This document shows positions 11,601-22,657 of a stretch of 64,000 nt of DNA, in pieces. Below the pieces are notes generated by a model. That model ran no database searches. It had not been told where the DNA came from and was given only the letters and a program-made list of their open reading frames with translations. Positions within the stretch are counted from its first letter, which is position 1, and every line of letters starts with the position of its first letter. The translations under genes and the position numbers were made by a program. The stretch covers positions 980,871 to 1,044,870 of the forward strand of contig SIJG01000040.1 in NCBI GenBank assembly GCA_023374025.1, in the 5' to 3' direction. Origin of the DNA: Heterodera schachtii (lineage: Eukaryota > Nematoda > Chromadorea > Rhabditida > Heteroderidae).

Positions 11601-13252
11601 AAAACCCGCAAAATGTCATCAATTATATGTAAAATTCGGTGCACCAGAAAATGTCGCTATAGAAAAGACAATGGGCCGAAAAAGCAAAAATAAAATTTCA
11701 AGAAAAAATTAAAAAAAAAAATTTTATTTTAAAGTTTTTTATTTTTGAAAACCTATGTTTAATGAAGAAAAAAAATAATGTTTTTTGCGGCGCCCTTATT
11801 ACAAAAAAAACTTTGGGAATGGGGCCGGCGGTGCCGATAGGCGCCGCCGGGAAAATTTTTGAAAATTTGAGAACCAAAAATGATCATCTTTTGCTTTTTT
11901 GGGCCAATTAAAAAAAAAAAATTTTTTTTGGAGGCCCGGCGGTGTCGATAGGCTCCGCCGGTGGAAAAATTTGAAATTTTTGACCATTTAAAGTTAAAGA
12001 GATTATGCCAAAGAGATATTTTTCAAAGAAAATGAACAAAAGTGAAGGATTTTGGGTTGAGACCGAGCCGGACCGGATCCGGTCATGAATTCGCCGGACC
12101 GGACCGGATAAATCCGGTCAATCTATGTAATCCGGTCAATCCCTATTTTTCCAAAAAATCGCCGGACCGGATTCCTGATCCAGGAAAATCCGGTACCGGA
12201 CCCGGTCCGGCTCGGTCTCTACTATTTATGAATACATAATATTTGTTAGAGCTACCAAATGATACATTTGTTTTTGAGAAAAGTAAAAATTTTTTGTTTT
12301 TTTTTTTTGCCGAAAAATGGTCATTTTGAGAGTGAACTTTAAATGGGTTTCGATTAATTTTTTATTTTTGAAAAATTCTATTAACTTTTTTTCGACTTTT
12401 TATGAAATTTCATCCCTGACGAGGGTGTTACTCCCCCAACATTTTTGAAATTTCTTCAATAATCCCCGACATATTTTGTTGCAGAATTTAAATTAATTAT
12501 TAATTAATGAATTTTATGGATTATTTTTAATTGATTTTTCAAAATTTTGTCCAGGACATCCAAATGTTGGCCCGTGAGGTTGAACAGTTACGCGTTGAAC
12601 GCCGTCGTCAGCCGCCTCCACCCGTTGTGGCCGCTGTTGTGCCGCCGTATCAGCACCATCCGCAGCAGCAGCAGGCACAGATGCAGAACAGAAAGATGAA
12701 TTTGTTGAATGCCGTTGGAGGCGGCATTCAACAAAAAGCCAGGGGACCAAAGTGGGGGAAAATTAATTAATTGAAATTATTAAAAAATAATTAATTATTA
12801 TACCCATTTATCGCTTTTTTCGATACAAAAACTAAAAATGATCCAAAAGACAAACCAATTAAAATCCGTCGTGCTAATTTCTATGAATAGCTCAAGGATG
12901 CTCAATTTTCCGGCGAACTTGGAGGGGGGGGGGGGCGGCTTTAATGGAGGTGTAAGGGAGGTTATATTTCAGTAAATATGGAAAACTCACACATATTTTT
13001 GGCATCAAATTTTATTTTAGACTGCCAAGATTCACATTTTGGTGGGTTGGGTTTTCGGGGCAAGAATAAAAAAAATAGCTGAAATTTATAGATGAATTAT
13101 TTTCTTTTTAAATATTTAAGCAATCATAATTTATTTTAATGCCCTCTTTTTTATTTTACAGTGATTATCTGATGATGTGGCATGGTGTGCCAGTGCCAAA
13201 TTCAAATGGCTTTCCGCCGTTCCATGCGCCACCAAAGGACACACTTTTATGA
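5682..13252 (+). CDS. SAPCD2-like protein (suppressor APC domain), 14 exons
   Basis: Exons: 5682-5864, 7027-7169, 7306-7406, 7907-8237, 9040-9154, 9234-9318, 9600-9730, 9787-9874, 10240-10298, 10350-10421, 10804-10947, 11016-11168, 12555-12751, 13162-13252. All phases agree, giving about 630 residues and a TGA stop. The N-terminus (LPERFVAGLRCAFQLLDING, then FEQICKKW and VTFEQFIKGAQVALRER) matches the EF-hand-like region I know from vertebrate SAPCD2. A low-complexity Ala/Gln part follows. A charged coiled coil spans exons 8-10 (LLDEEFNIVKMGTKKAQEL onward to EMNRRIT), then Asn/Ser-rich and Pro/Gln-rich segments with a second short coiled coil (IQMLAREVEQLRVERRR). SAPCD2 acts in cell polarity and spindle orientation in animals; that role here is by homology. 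Two introns (9319-9599 and 10422-10803) have GC donors. Earlier 5' exons are possible. Confidence 0.65.
7496..7620. repeat. Intronic TACCGTATTTA-type foldback repeat
   Basis: Starts TACCGTATTTAATGAATTCG, has a CCCCCCGGGGG core, a long G run, and ends CAGTAAATACG. It resembles the elements at 28675-28795 and 53216-53338, which share the ends and the C/G-rich interior. It lies in intron 3 of the SAPCD2-like gene. Confidence 0.5.
8475..8945. repeat. Intronic G/C-homopolymer repeat cluster
   Basis: Three patches with runs of 12-18 G or C next to GTAC-rich sequence (near 8480-8530, 8590-8605 and 8755-8830), plus a G run near 8910. The patch at 8480-8530 is a near-perfect G-run/C-run hairpin. It sits in intron 4 of the SAPCD2-like gene. 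It looks like a dispersed low-complexity repeat and is not coding. Confidence 0.5.
11825..11850. repeat. 26-bp GC near-palindrome
   Basis: CCGGCGGTGCCGATAGGCGC followed by CGCCGG, an imperfect palindrome, then GAAAATTTTT. Near-identical units lie at 11936-11961, 40486-40511, 53118-53143 and 63808-63833. Confidence 0.6.
11936..11961. repeat. 26-bp GC near-palindrome
   Basis: Variant with GGTGTCGATAGGCTCC at its core, 85 bp after the preceding unit inside the same MITE. Confidence 0.55.
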
Positions 13253-14398
13253 ACAGCTCTTCGTTACTCTTTTTTTCAAAACTCTTTCATAGATTGGCGA
13301 TATGTTTTTTTTTAAATATGAAATTCATTTTACCATGATAATATGTCATATTTGCTACATGTTATAAAACGCAATTAATTCTGTTTTAATGTTCGACATT
13401 TTAATGGTTTCTGTTAATTAGATAATCTGCTGCTGGTGGTAGGATTTGCGTTTTACCATGGTTAGGTAACCCGGAGGAGAGGCAAAAACTTTGACAGCCG
13501 AAAAACGTTGCCCGAGGCATTTTACTGCGCATCTCAAAATTCAATCCACCATTTTTTTTTATCAAATTTCATTTTTTCATAATTTTTTACAAAATTTTTA
13601 TTTTGTAGGATTTCTTTTTATGCTGTTTTTATACAATTTAATATTACAGTACTCGGTTTGGCTCTATTCCCAGTTTACGCGTCCAATGAGTGACCACCCT
13701 CAATTTTTTAGATCATAACTTTTTTTTACTTGGTCAATCCATGCATTCTTGGTATCAATCGAAAGCCTAAAGTTTAGGGATATTTTTTTGTATAGCAGAA
13801 TTCCCGGATAAAGGTTCAACAGACAAAAAATCACTCTTGAATATACGCAAAAAATTATGAATTTCGGGTTTTTTTATTGTAATTTTTTTTTCTTAATAGA
13901 AGTATTGTTTTTTTTTCTTGTATTTATAAATTCATTAAACTTTAAGCTTTCGATTGATACCAAGAATATTTGGATTTAGAACCCTCGGTTTCCACAGTAT
14001 ATTGAAAGCACAGTATCACTGCCGCATTTCTCGCTGATGCCCACACTCCGGCACTCATTTTTAATCTAAAAATTTTCATTTAATTTTCAAAAAATTTTTA
14101 CAAAATTTTTTCTTTTGTATGATTTTTTTTGTTCCATCACTTTTTTCTTTTTTCATCGCTTTTTTACATATTTGTCACCAAATCAAAAATAAATAAACAA
14201 ATTTTCTTGAATATATTATTCATCTTTTCGATTAATCATTTACTTTTTTTTGCTTCCATTTTCCTCATTCCGTCCCTCCTCTTCCGAGGATGGTGAAACA
14301 AAAACAAAAATAGGCTAGGCTTTTCCTCCCATTCGCCCATCATTCATTTTTTGTATATAAAAATTTATTTTATTTATTTTTTTATTTTTTTAGCAAAA
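13253..14398. other. Intergenic, with a degenerate foldback repeat
   Basis: Includes an inverted pair built on CTTGGTATCAATCGAAAGC (near 13748) and its complement near 13945, bounding a 13680-13990 repeat. A relative of its left end (GCGTCCAATG, CATTCTTGGCATC) lies at 16676-16760. No gene is seen; the 3' UTR of the SAPCD2-like gene probably occupies the first part. Confidence 0.45.
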
Positions 14399-17017
14399 AT
14401 GTTCAAGTTTTTCATTCTGTTCACCATTTTCTATTATGTTTTGGCCAACACTGATGGCCCAGCTCAAAAAGTGTCCAATTATGTGCAAGCATTTAAATTT
14501 TAATTAGAGATCGGATGGGACTTCTGGTACTGAAAAAACCCGGGTTTTTGTTTCTCTAACTTTAGAATTTTCAACGAAAATTAAAAAAAAAAATTCTCCA
14601 AAATATCTCTCCTATTATTAACATTAATGTTTGCTAAATATGATTAACACATGCTCATTTAAAGAAATTTTTTACGAAAAGCCCGATTTTAAAAATGCCG
14701 AAAAAGGCCGTTCGGCGCTCAGATGACAAAAACGGGCTTTTTGGCATGCCGTTGCCCGCCGGCGTTTTCAAATTAAATTAAATTGTAAGGCCAGGAGACG
14801 AACAAATTTTGCGTATTTTTGAGATGTTTTCCAAATTTTTTCATTGATAAATTCTTGAGTTAGAAAAAACCCCGACTCAGTACCTGCTGAACTCTCCCGT
14901 CCGGTCTCTAATTTTAACCATTTAATATTTAATTGATGTTAATTTGTTCAAGGAGGAGCGTTTCTGTCACACGTTGACGCGCAATGCCAAATACACCTGC
15001 TACGAGTGCAAAGAGCCAGAGAATGAGAAAATTTGTAAGTTAATTAATTTTAAACTATGAAATCAATTAAAAATAATAATATTCAGTGTTTTTTATGCCA
15101 ATTAGTCCATGAAATTGAAACCTACCCAATTTCTCACATTCTTGGAAATAATTACTGTTTTTGACATTTGAAATATCGAAAAAAATTAGGCTTTTAATTT
15201 AAATATCTTCCATATTTTTAGTTTTTCGAAATTTTTCATGTAAGAAAATGTCCGCCACCATAAAAACACTGTCCCAACGGGTAATACCGAATCGTATTGT
15301 ATACTGTACTTGACTTAATAATTTTCCACGAATTAATTTGATCTGACAAATTGAGCCGGCTTAATTTAATAATCAAATGCCTAATTTATAATTAGTAACT
15401 TTTCTATATAAAAATTTTAAAAAATTAGGCGGTGAGTTGAGCGTGACCTTTGAAAACAATCCATGAAAAAATTGAAACCTACACAAAAACGGGAAAATTT
15501 TTCTAAAATTTCTCACCATCTGCAAATTGATTTCACAAATATTTTTTCATTTTAAAAATTGACAAAAATACTTTAGGCTTTCATTTATTCGAAACCGCGC
15601 CTTTCTTAATTAGTGTTGGCAAAAAAATTTTCGCGCCCATCGCCACCGGCTTAATTAATAATTAAAATGCTTAATTAATAATTTTTCTATGGAAAAACTA
15701 ACAAATTAAGGTGGCGAGTTGCGTGTGACCTTCGAAAACAGTTCGACCAAAGCAGATGGAGCTGAAAAGTCGGGTTTGGGTGATGCTGTGCCCGTGGACT
15801 TTCACTGCTCCGACCGCAATCAGCAGCAGCAGACGGTGGGTGCTATGACCTTATAAAAAAAACATCTAATGAAAAAGTTCAACAAAAAAAAATACCAATA
15901 ATTTTGCTTAAACACAATTAAAATTTTTAATAATTTTTGTCTATCATTCGATAGCCACTAAGTGTTTTCTAATGGACTAAAACAAAATTTCAAAAAATTT
16001 CATTAAATTTGAAAAAAGTTATGGCTAAAAGTACACAAAAGGAACTCTGGTTTTCAAATTTATTTGCCCATAACTCTCCTCTGTTCAAGCTTAACAAAAT
16101 TATTTTGAAATTTTGAAAACTTAGAGAATTCTTAGGGCTATCGAATGAATTTATGAATTAAAATTTTAATAATTGGATTTGAGCAAAGTTGTGGATAAAT
16201 TTAATACATCGCTCCTTTTGTGGCTTTTTTTTTTTTAGCTCAACACCAATCAGACCCAAAACAATGTGTCGTGCTGCCCAAATGGCACTGATGCTCATCC
16301 AAAACAGGAGAAGGAAATCAGCAATGTCGGCAACAATTGCGGTGCCAATGATGGTGACAAGCATTTGCCAGTTGTTGTGGTGGTGGGTGATTTCGAAAAT
16401 AATGGGAATGCTTCAACCGATAAATTGTACAATACCGGTTGAGTGATATACTGTACATACAGCAGGTTGAATGATATACTGTACATACAGCAGGTTGAAT
16501 GATATACTGTACATACAGCAGGTTGAATGATATACTGTACATGTCGGTTGAAGACATACTGTACATACCATTTAAAATATTTACTGTACATACCGTTTGA
16601 AATATTTACTGTACACACCGGTTGAATGATATACTGTACCTACAGCAGGTTGAAAGCATGGCTCCAGTGCACATTAGGCGTCCAATGTTTCGTTTCTTGG
16701 CCATAATTTTTTTTTTCTTACTTGGCCAATACCTATGACATTCTTGGCATCAAACGAAAGCACAAAGTCCCGGGAATTCAAAAAAGAAGGTGAAAATTGG
16801 TTTGAAAAAAGGTCGTCATAAAAATTTTTTGAGCATTTTTTTCTATTTCGTAAAATATTTTGTGGAATACTGTACTCAGTTCAATGCCTTTTACTGTGAC
16901 AAAATTATCAGCATTAAATATTTCCAGGTTGTCCTTACAATTGTTGGCGTTCTGTTGGTCCAGGCCATCACTGCCCTTTTGGTGTATTTGTGCAAAAGTG
17001 TCAAATGGAAGAAATAA
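14399..17017 (+). CDS. Small cysteine-rich, signal-peptide, membrane-anchored protein
   Basis: Start codon 14399 lies four bases after a TTTTTTAG acceptor-like tract, which suggests spliced-leader trans-splicing. Exons: 14399-14482 (signal peptide MFKFFILFTIFYYVLA), 14953-15034, 15711-15835, 16239 to about 16437, 16928-17017. Exons 2-3 give an extracellular cysteine-rich part (RFCHTLTRNAKYTCYECKE; later FHCSDRN). Exon 4 is Asn-rich with potential N-glycosylation sites and CCPNGT. The last exon reads VVLTIVGVLLVQAITALLVY and a basic end (KWKK), i.e. one transmembrane helix with a short tail. The exon 4 to 5 phase is unsure: the obvious donor at 16438 does not give the transmembrane frame, but GT sites near 16375-16385 do. 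Three-finger (Ly6-like) membership is a guess from cysteine spacing. Confidence 0.55.
14505..14910. mobile_element. hAT-like MITE, 406 bp, intronic
   Basis: Ends TAGAGATCGGA...TCCGGTCTCTA, flanked by ATTTTAAT (14497-14504) and ATTTTAAC (14911-14918), 7 of 8 matching. It lies in intron 1 of the cysteine-rich gene and shares its termini with the 11412-12221 element. Confidence 0.65.
15360..15480 (+). pseudogene. Relic duplicate of exon 3 within intron 2
   Basis: Around 15428-15465 the sequence GGCGGTGAGTTGAGCGTGAC, then CTTTGAAAAC, repeats the start of the real exon 3 (15711 onward) with a frame-breaking TGA. Upstream sequence is also duplicated (TTAATTTAATAATCAAATGC here, and a near copy near 15650). 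This is a local tandem duplication of roughly 285 bp. Confidence 0.55.
16434..16655. repeat. 28-bp minisatellite at an exon-intron border
   Basis: About eight units, period 28 in the first copies and 24-28 later, consensus GGTTGAATGATATACTGTAC then ATACAGCA. The first unit begins at the end of exon 4, so GGTTGA of the array overlaps the stop codon and the potential donor site there. Confidence 0.8.
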
Positions 17018-18309
17018 GTGGCGGATGAAAAACGAAAAGTACGGCGGCGGAAGGAAGGAATGGCGAAAGAAAATTAGCACGGACGAAATATGATTAGCAT
17101 ATTTGAAGATCAAAAAAGATTTTGATGGATCGAAACAAACATATCAGCTTTTATCAAATCCATCATTTCATGACAAAAACCATCGAGCAATAAATTAGTT
17201 AAAATGCAAAAAAAAAAAAAATTTGTTTGAAAAAAGGTTAAGAAGCAAATAAAATAAAACTATTTAAAAAATAACAAAAAGCTATTTCCAAAAATTTTAT
17301 TTATTTGTCGGTTTCCAAATTAAAAAAAAACAAGTTAATTGAAATATTTTTTAATTGAGCAGATTAAATTTAAATACATAAACTATTTAAAAAATAAAAT
17401 ATTTCAAAAATTAGTTTCTTTATTGGTTTCCAATTAAAAAATAATTAATTAAAATATTTTTAATTACCATAAAAATAATAAATTAAAAAATAAAACAATA
17501 TTATTAAATCATTTCAGAATTTGTGTGTAAACAAAGAATTTTTTGGATTGCAATCGAAGATTAAATTTTGAAGAACTGTTATTTATGATTTTTAAATGTT
17601 TAGACATTGGGTCAGAAAATTGAAAAAAATTGACATACAGTAACTTAATGACCATCCCCCCTAATTAATGAATTTGACATTTTCATGCCATAAATATTTA
17701 CTTGGCTTTTTTTTTATATTACCCCAATTTATTTGCTCTTTTTATTTAATTATTTTTAAACGAAACTATTGTAATAAATTTTTATTTATATTTTAAAATA
17801 TTATTTTTTTAATATCTTTTTTAAACTTTACATAAATATTTTTCTTTCCAATTAAGGACAATTATGTAAAATATTTGCAAATCGGATTTTTTTTAATTTT
17901 ACATGTCATACATATTAATTTGGCTTTTTTTTGTTTTACATTAATTTATTTGAGATTTTTATTAAAATAAAGTAATAATATCTTTTAATATTACTATTTT
18001 ATTGAGTATATTTTAAAATAATTTTTAAACTTAAAAAAAGAGATATTTTCCTTTTTCACTTTACAACAATTACACATATATTTATTTATCGCATTTTGTT
18101 TATGTTAGCTAAAACGCATCAATTTGGTTAATACGACGAGACACGTCATAATGGGAAAATAATTTCTGAATAATTTTATTCATATTATTTTATGACAAAA
18201 AATAACTGTGCAAATTCCAAAACAGAACATTAATTATAATAACATTAAGATTTAATAAAATTGTTAATTCTCATTTTCTTTTTAAATTTTATTTTATTTT
18301 TAAGCAAAA
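17018..18309. other. AT-rich intergenic stretch
   Basis: Very AT-rich with no coding or repeat structure that I can support, apart from poly-A/T tracts. It probably holds the 3' UTR of one gene and the promoter of the next. Confidence 0.5.
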
Positions 18310-18398
18310 ATGCTTCAATTGAAATTCGTTCTGCTTCTCCTTCCAATATGCAACATCATTTTTGGAAACTTCTGCTCGGGTATTTTATTAATTATTAA

Positions 18399-18704
18399 TA
18401 GGGGATTCCTTTTTTAGGCACAAAAATTCGCGAAATAGGCATCTAAAAAAGCAGAAAAAATCGCAAAATAGGTATTAAATCGGCCAAAAAATCCTCGAAT
18501 AAGGCACAAACAAAATTTTTTTATTAACAAATCAATTTTTAATAGGCAAATTAGGCACAAAAACCCCGTTCTAGGCAAAAATAGGCATTATAAAAGTCAT
18601 CGTAGACTCCCAAAACCAGCGGAAAACTTGCGTTTTTCGTGCTTGTCTGAGCGTATTAATTGCGCTGAAATTTTAAGGCATTTGCCAAAAAAAAGGAATT
18701 CCTA
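18399..18704. mobile_element. hAT-like MITE, 306 bp, intronic
   Basis: Ends TAGGGGATTCCTTTTTT...GGAATTCCTA, flanked by ATTATTAA at 18391-18398 and 18705-18712. The interior is rich in TAGGCA repeats. It lies in intron 1 of the cysteine-rich gene. Confidence 0.75.
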
Positions 18705-19316
18705 ATTATTAATAATTATGAGAATTAAATTGAAAAATTGACGGTTTTTTTTAATTTCAAATGATTTAACACGTGATACGGTTCAAACATTTAGCGCTTT
18801 TTCTAAATCCAGCTTTTTAATTTTTTTTAAATATCTAAATATATTATAAAAAAACCTTTTTTAATCGAATTTGTTTATTTTTTTAACCAAAAAAAAAAAA
18901 AAAAATTCTCACCTTTAGGGGATCAGCAGCAGAGGTTGAAATGCCGTGTCGATGGATTTGGAAATGTGGAAAATGGTCGTTTTCCAACGGAGTCGCAGCA
19001 ACTACCGAATGGCACCTGTTTACAAGGAGATTCATATACATACTGCTTTGCCACTAAATGCACTAAAAGTAGGGTCGGGGTCAGTTCGGCGCCGGAATGT
19101 TTCAGCGCCTATTATAGAACGTTAAGAGCAAAAATATTAAAATTGGTTAATAATGAGAAAAATTATTAGCAACGGCGCCAAACTGGGCGGTTCCCTCAAA
19201 AGTTGCGTTTCCTGAAAAATTATTGCCATTAAATTGATCAATAGCAACCACAAAATAATAATTTATATATTAATAGGTTTTATCGATTTTAAGTGTGTAA
19301 TAAACATGAAAAAAAA

Positions 19317-19500
19317 AGTCTCGGTTCTCTCTATTAGTATGCAAAATTTCGAAAAATTTCATTAAGGTTCAAAAAAGAGAACAACCAGTTTTTTTGAATA
19401 CTTCTGGCCATAACTTTTTTGACCTTAATGAAATTTTTACAAATTTTGCATACTAATAGAGGACACTTAGTGCTATCGAATGATACCAATATTTTTAATT
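19317..19500. repeat. Degenerate foldback related to 2207-2975
   Basis: Contains TTTCATTAAGGTTCAAAAA and its inverted partner near 19420, plus TAGAGGACACTTAGTGCTA, as in the 769-bp element. It lies in intron 2 of the cysteine-rich gene. Confidence 0.5.
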
Positions 19501-20568
19501 TGTGGTCTGCAAAAGAACAATGATGGTTGGTGGCTTTAACACAACACACTTTTGTTTTTTCTGCCAGAAAATGGTCATGTAAATTATTATGGGTGCTATC
19601 GATCAAAACAACGCTAGCGAATGCGCCTGCCATTGTGTCATTTTGGTTGGCAATCAGGGAATGTCGACTTGCAGAACAGGACACACCACCACACTACGAA
19701 AAGTGTAGAGCAAAAGTGAAATTGCCCGAGGGAAAAGAAAAGTACGGTGGTTACACATGCAAGGATTGCATGATCGCGGGAAAAGGTGTGGATTATGGCA
19801 ACAGGGATTTTCCTGATTCGTACAAGCCAACAGATGAGGAAAAGCACGGTGGGTGAGATAATTAGTGGGGAGGGGGTGATTATTAATTTGTTAGATTCGG
19901 TAACGGGATTGGGTGTATGTATACACACCGTCGGCGCAGAATTTTCCCGGGATCTGGTCCGGTTCCCGCGTAAAAATCATATTGCATTTGCGCGTTGCAG
20001 TGAAAAGGTCAAAATATGTGCAAAAATGTTCAAATAAAAGATTTTGAATTTTGAAATTTTGGGAACAAAATGTGTTCCGTAGGTTTAATAAATAGGCATG
20101 AAAAATTAAAATTTAAAAAAATGTCCAAAAATGCAAAAAATTCGGAAAATTTTCGAATTATATTATTTCTTAAAAAAACCAAAATGCCTGAAACAAGCAA
20201 TAATATGCAAATAAAATCTTCAAACTTACTGTTTTTTCACACAAAAAGTGACAAAACAAAAATGTTTTGGCGCTATTACTCAAATTAATTATAAGACGAA
20301 AAATGGAAGAATTTTTGCGCATTTTCCGGAAATATTTTATTAAAAATTCGTCATAAATTTTAAGAAATTTTTGTGCCAATTGATGTGGACGATATCCTTG
20401 CACGTGCCGGCTGCGTCAGTTTTGTGCATTCGTCATTTATTGTTGTGATTGGATTCGGTGGGATATGGGATTGTTGGAAGCGCTTTTGGTATAAAATAAA
20501 AAAAACATTTATTTTTAGCATTATTGGCACTCGTTGGCGGATTATTTTGTGGCCATATGCTGGGATAA

Positions 20569-21408
20569 AGAGAAGGAGTTGATGAACGAGAAAATGCTGA
20601 AAGAAATGGGCGCTCATTCGGCGAGTTCAGAGACCATTTCACCGCCGACAGTTTCAGCGCCGCGAGAAAAATTGTTTTACTTGACAAAAAAAATTTAAAT
20701 TTTTATCATCCAATAGCCTCCTTTTTATGTAAATAAATTCCTAAGTATTCAAAAAAAATTCTAAAATTTTTTCCCGGCGGCGCCTACCGGCACTCGGTTC
20801 CCAAAAGTTTTTTGGCAAAAAGTGTGCCGCAAAAAAACATTTTATTGATTTTTTCGTTTGAAATAAATTTTCCAAAATGCCGATTTTTGTCCCCAAATGC
20901 TGATTTTTTGTTGGCCAAATACTGATTTTGAAATCTTTCAGGTGGGAGCCTCTGGTTTTAAGAATACCCTATTACATAAGAAAAGTAAAAAAAAACAACC
21001 TTTTTTTGACACTTTGGCGTTGGCGAAATGTCTAGCGGTGAAGTGACCCCCTTGCCCCACTGATTTTATGCAAAGCTCCCTTGATAATTTGAATTTACCA
21101 AAAATTGCGTACCCTTCCGCCATATCCCTTCTCAATCCCTTTGATGTGCATGTTTCATTTTTTATAAATCTCTTACTGCTAAATAAAGTGGCTAAAATCA
21201 AACAAATTGAAAATGAAACACATTTTTTGTCCTGATATATCTATGTTTAAGGACAAATAAGAAAAAATCAGGACATTTGTGAGCTATAATTTTATAAATA
21301 TGATGGAATATTCGTGGCAAAACCAAATTAAACAACAAAAAATTATTTGCATTTAATCATTTTTAAATAATTTATTTTTTAGAATTCGTTATACTAATTA
21401 TATAAAAT
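20569..21408. other. Intergenic; promoter region of HTH copy 2
   Basis: Holds a GC-rich palindrome relative near 20772-20800 (CCCGGCGGCGCCTACCGGCA). From about 21010 it repeats sequence also found 3' of HTH copy 2 (near 22540-22650), including the uninterrupted CCCTTCCGCC target site near 21110. Confidence 0.5.
21226..21257. promoter_or_regulatory. Conserved inverted repeat upstream of HTH copy 2
   Basis: TTTGTCCT (21226-21233) and AGGACAAA (21250-21257), followed by CAGGACATTTG near 21269. The block lies about 150-180 bp upstream of the start codon and is nearly identical upstream of copy 4 (28839-28870). It could be a regulatory site or simply duplicated promoter sequence. Confidence 0.35.
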
Positions 21409-22531
21409 ATGGAAATTATAAAATTATTACTAATAATAGTAATCAAAAACATAATTTATCAGACTGTGTCGGTGAAAATAAATCAATCGAAAGGATTTGA
21501 TCAAATATTTGGCCAAGGATGGGACAACGGAGGAGAAGAAAACATTTGTCGAATTGATCAAATAATTCATGGAGAAACTGCTGATCAGAATCAAAATGAT
21601 CAACAATTTGATCATTTGGAAGTGAAAGAAGAGGAGAGTGAAGAAATGTCCAGAAACTTTGATGAGTTGGAACAATTACATGAAAATAATGAACAAATTT
21701 TTGATCATTTTAAAATATTGGAAAATAAAAAGAAAAGAGAAATTGTGGAAAAATTCCATAAAATAAAAGAGAAATTCAAGCAAGAAAAAAAGAAATATTA
21801 TTCTGCAAAAGAATGGCACAAAATTGAAAGAAAAATTGCTAAAAATTTGGGCGTCAGTCAAGAGAAAATTTACAAATGGAAAAGAGAATTTGGACTTATA
21901 ACTAGAAACAGTTATTCGGATGAGGCAAAATGTAAAATATTAAAGCAATTTGATCAAATATATGGCAAAATAAAAATGAAATTAAATGAAAAATTGGAGG
22001 GAAAAAGAGAAAAATGCCAAAAAATATTAGCAAAACATTTAGGCATAAGTTTAATAAGCATTTATAGATGGAAGAAACAATTAAAAAATGGAAAATCGGA
22101 GAAAAATCAAAGAATTTTTGAGCAAAAAATTGAAATTGTTGAAAAATATTTCAAAATAAAAAACGAATTCAAGCAAAATGGAAAACATTCACGAAAGGAA
22201 TGGAAAGAATTTCATGCAAAATTTAAGCAAATGTTTAGTGTGGGTTATAGAACAATTGAAAGATGCGCCAAAAAATTTGGCATTAATCAAAAGGATTCAT
22301 AAAGTCAAATTTAAATATTTTTTTCCCATTTTTAAATTATTTTTTAAATATTTTTTAGACCGTAAAGTTTTCACATTTGCTGAGAAAAGTGAAAAGATGA
22401 AACAATTTTATCAGATGAAAAAACAAAATCCAAGGCTCAAAGAATGCGAAATTGCCGCAGAATTGGGAATTCCAAGAAGTTCATTCTACAAATACAAATC
22501 CGATTTAATTGGCGAAGCAAAGAAATTTTAA
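21409..22531 (+). CDS. Secreted tandem-HTH protein, copy 2 (stop codon at exon junction)
   Basis: Signal peptide at residues 1-20 (MEIIKLLLIIVIKNIIYQTV), then KGFDQIFGQGW, a DQ-rich acidic region, and three HTH modules (core tetrads VSQE, ISLI and VGYR before IYKW, IYRW and IERC). Exon 1 reaches a TAA at 22300-22302, exactly where other copies read a lysine codon just before the donor; the donor (22304, gtcaaa) is still present. Exon 2 (22359-22531) is open and encodes module 4 (ECEIAAELGIPRSSFYKYKS). So either a three-module protein is made, or one substitution has killed the long form. The third module has Cys for the usual Trp (IERCAKK). Confidence 0.75.
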
Positions 22532-22657
22532 AAATTCTTTTTTTAACACTTTGGCGGTGGCGAAATGTCTGGCGGTGAAGTGACCCCTTCCCCAGTGATT
22601 TTATGCAAAACTCCCCTGATAATTTGAAATTTATCTTTAATTGCCTACCCTTCCGCC

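Larger units (their letters stand above)
11412..12221. mobile_element. hAT-like MITE, 810 bp, with CCGGA-rich interior
   Basis: Terminal inverted repeat TAGAGACCGAG at both ends and target duplication CTATTTAT at 11404-11411 and 12222-12229. Both subterminal regions are dense in CCGGAC/GTCCGG repeats. The interior carries two 26-bp GC near-palindromes. It lies in intron 12 of the SAPCD2-like gene and seems inserted inside an older foldback relic (matching flanks near 11340 and 12250). Confidence 0.75.
18310..20568 (+). pseudogene. Secreted cysteine-rich (Ly6-like?) gene, apparently frameshifted
   Basis: Start 18310 follows TTAAGCAAAA. Exon 1 (18310-18379) is a signal peptide (MLQLKFVLLLLPICNIIFG). 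Exon 2 (18919-19068) carries LKCRVDGFGN, NGTCLQGDSYTYCFATKC. Exon 3 starts at 19568 (NGHVNYYGCYRS), but the frame closes within 16 codons. The cysteine-rich continuation (ECACHCVILVGNQGMSTC) is one base out, and the next piece (YEKCRAKVKLPEG, YTCKDCMIAGKGVDYGN) one base further. The last exon, 20519-20568, joins in phase from 19848 and gives a hydrophobic C-terminus (ALLALVGGLFCGHMLG). So two single-base insertions break an otherwise coherent gene, or the sequence has errors. The layout resembles the neighbour at 14399. Another open frame over 20519-20697 (DKEKELMNEKMLKEMG) is an alternative last exon. Confidence 0.45.

Noticed and set aside
16434..16655. Direct repeats that could suggest a CRISPR array
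   Set aside because: The units are contiguous 24-28 bp tandem repeats without unique spacers, in a eukaryotic intron. It is a minisatellite.
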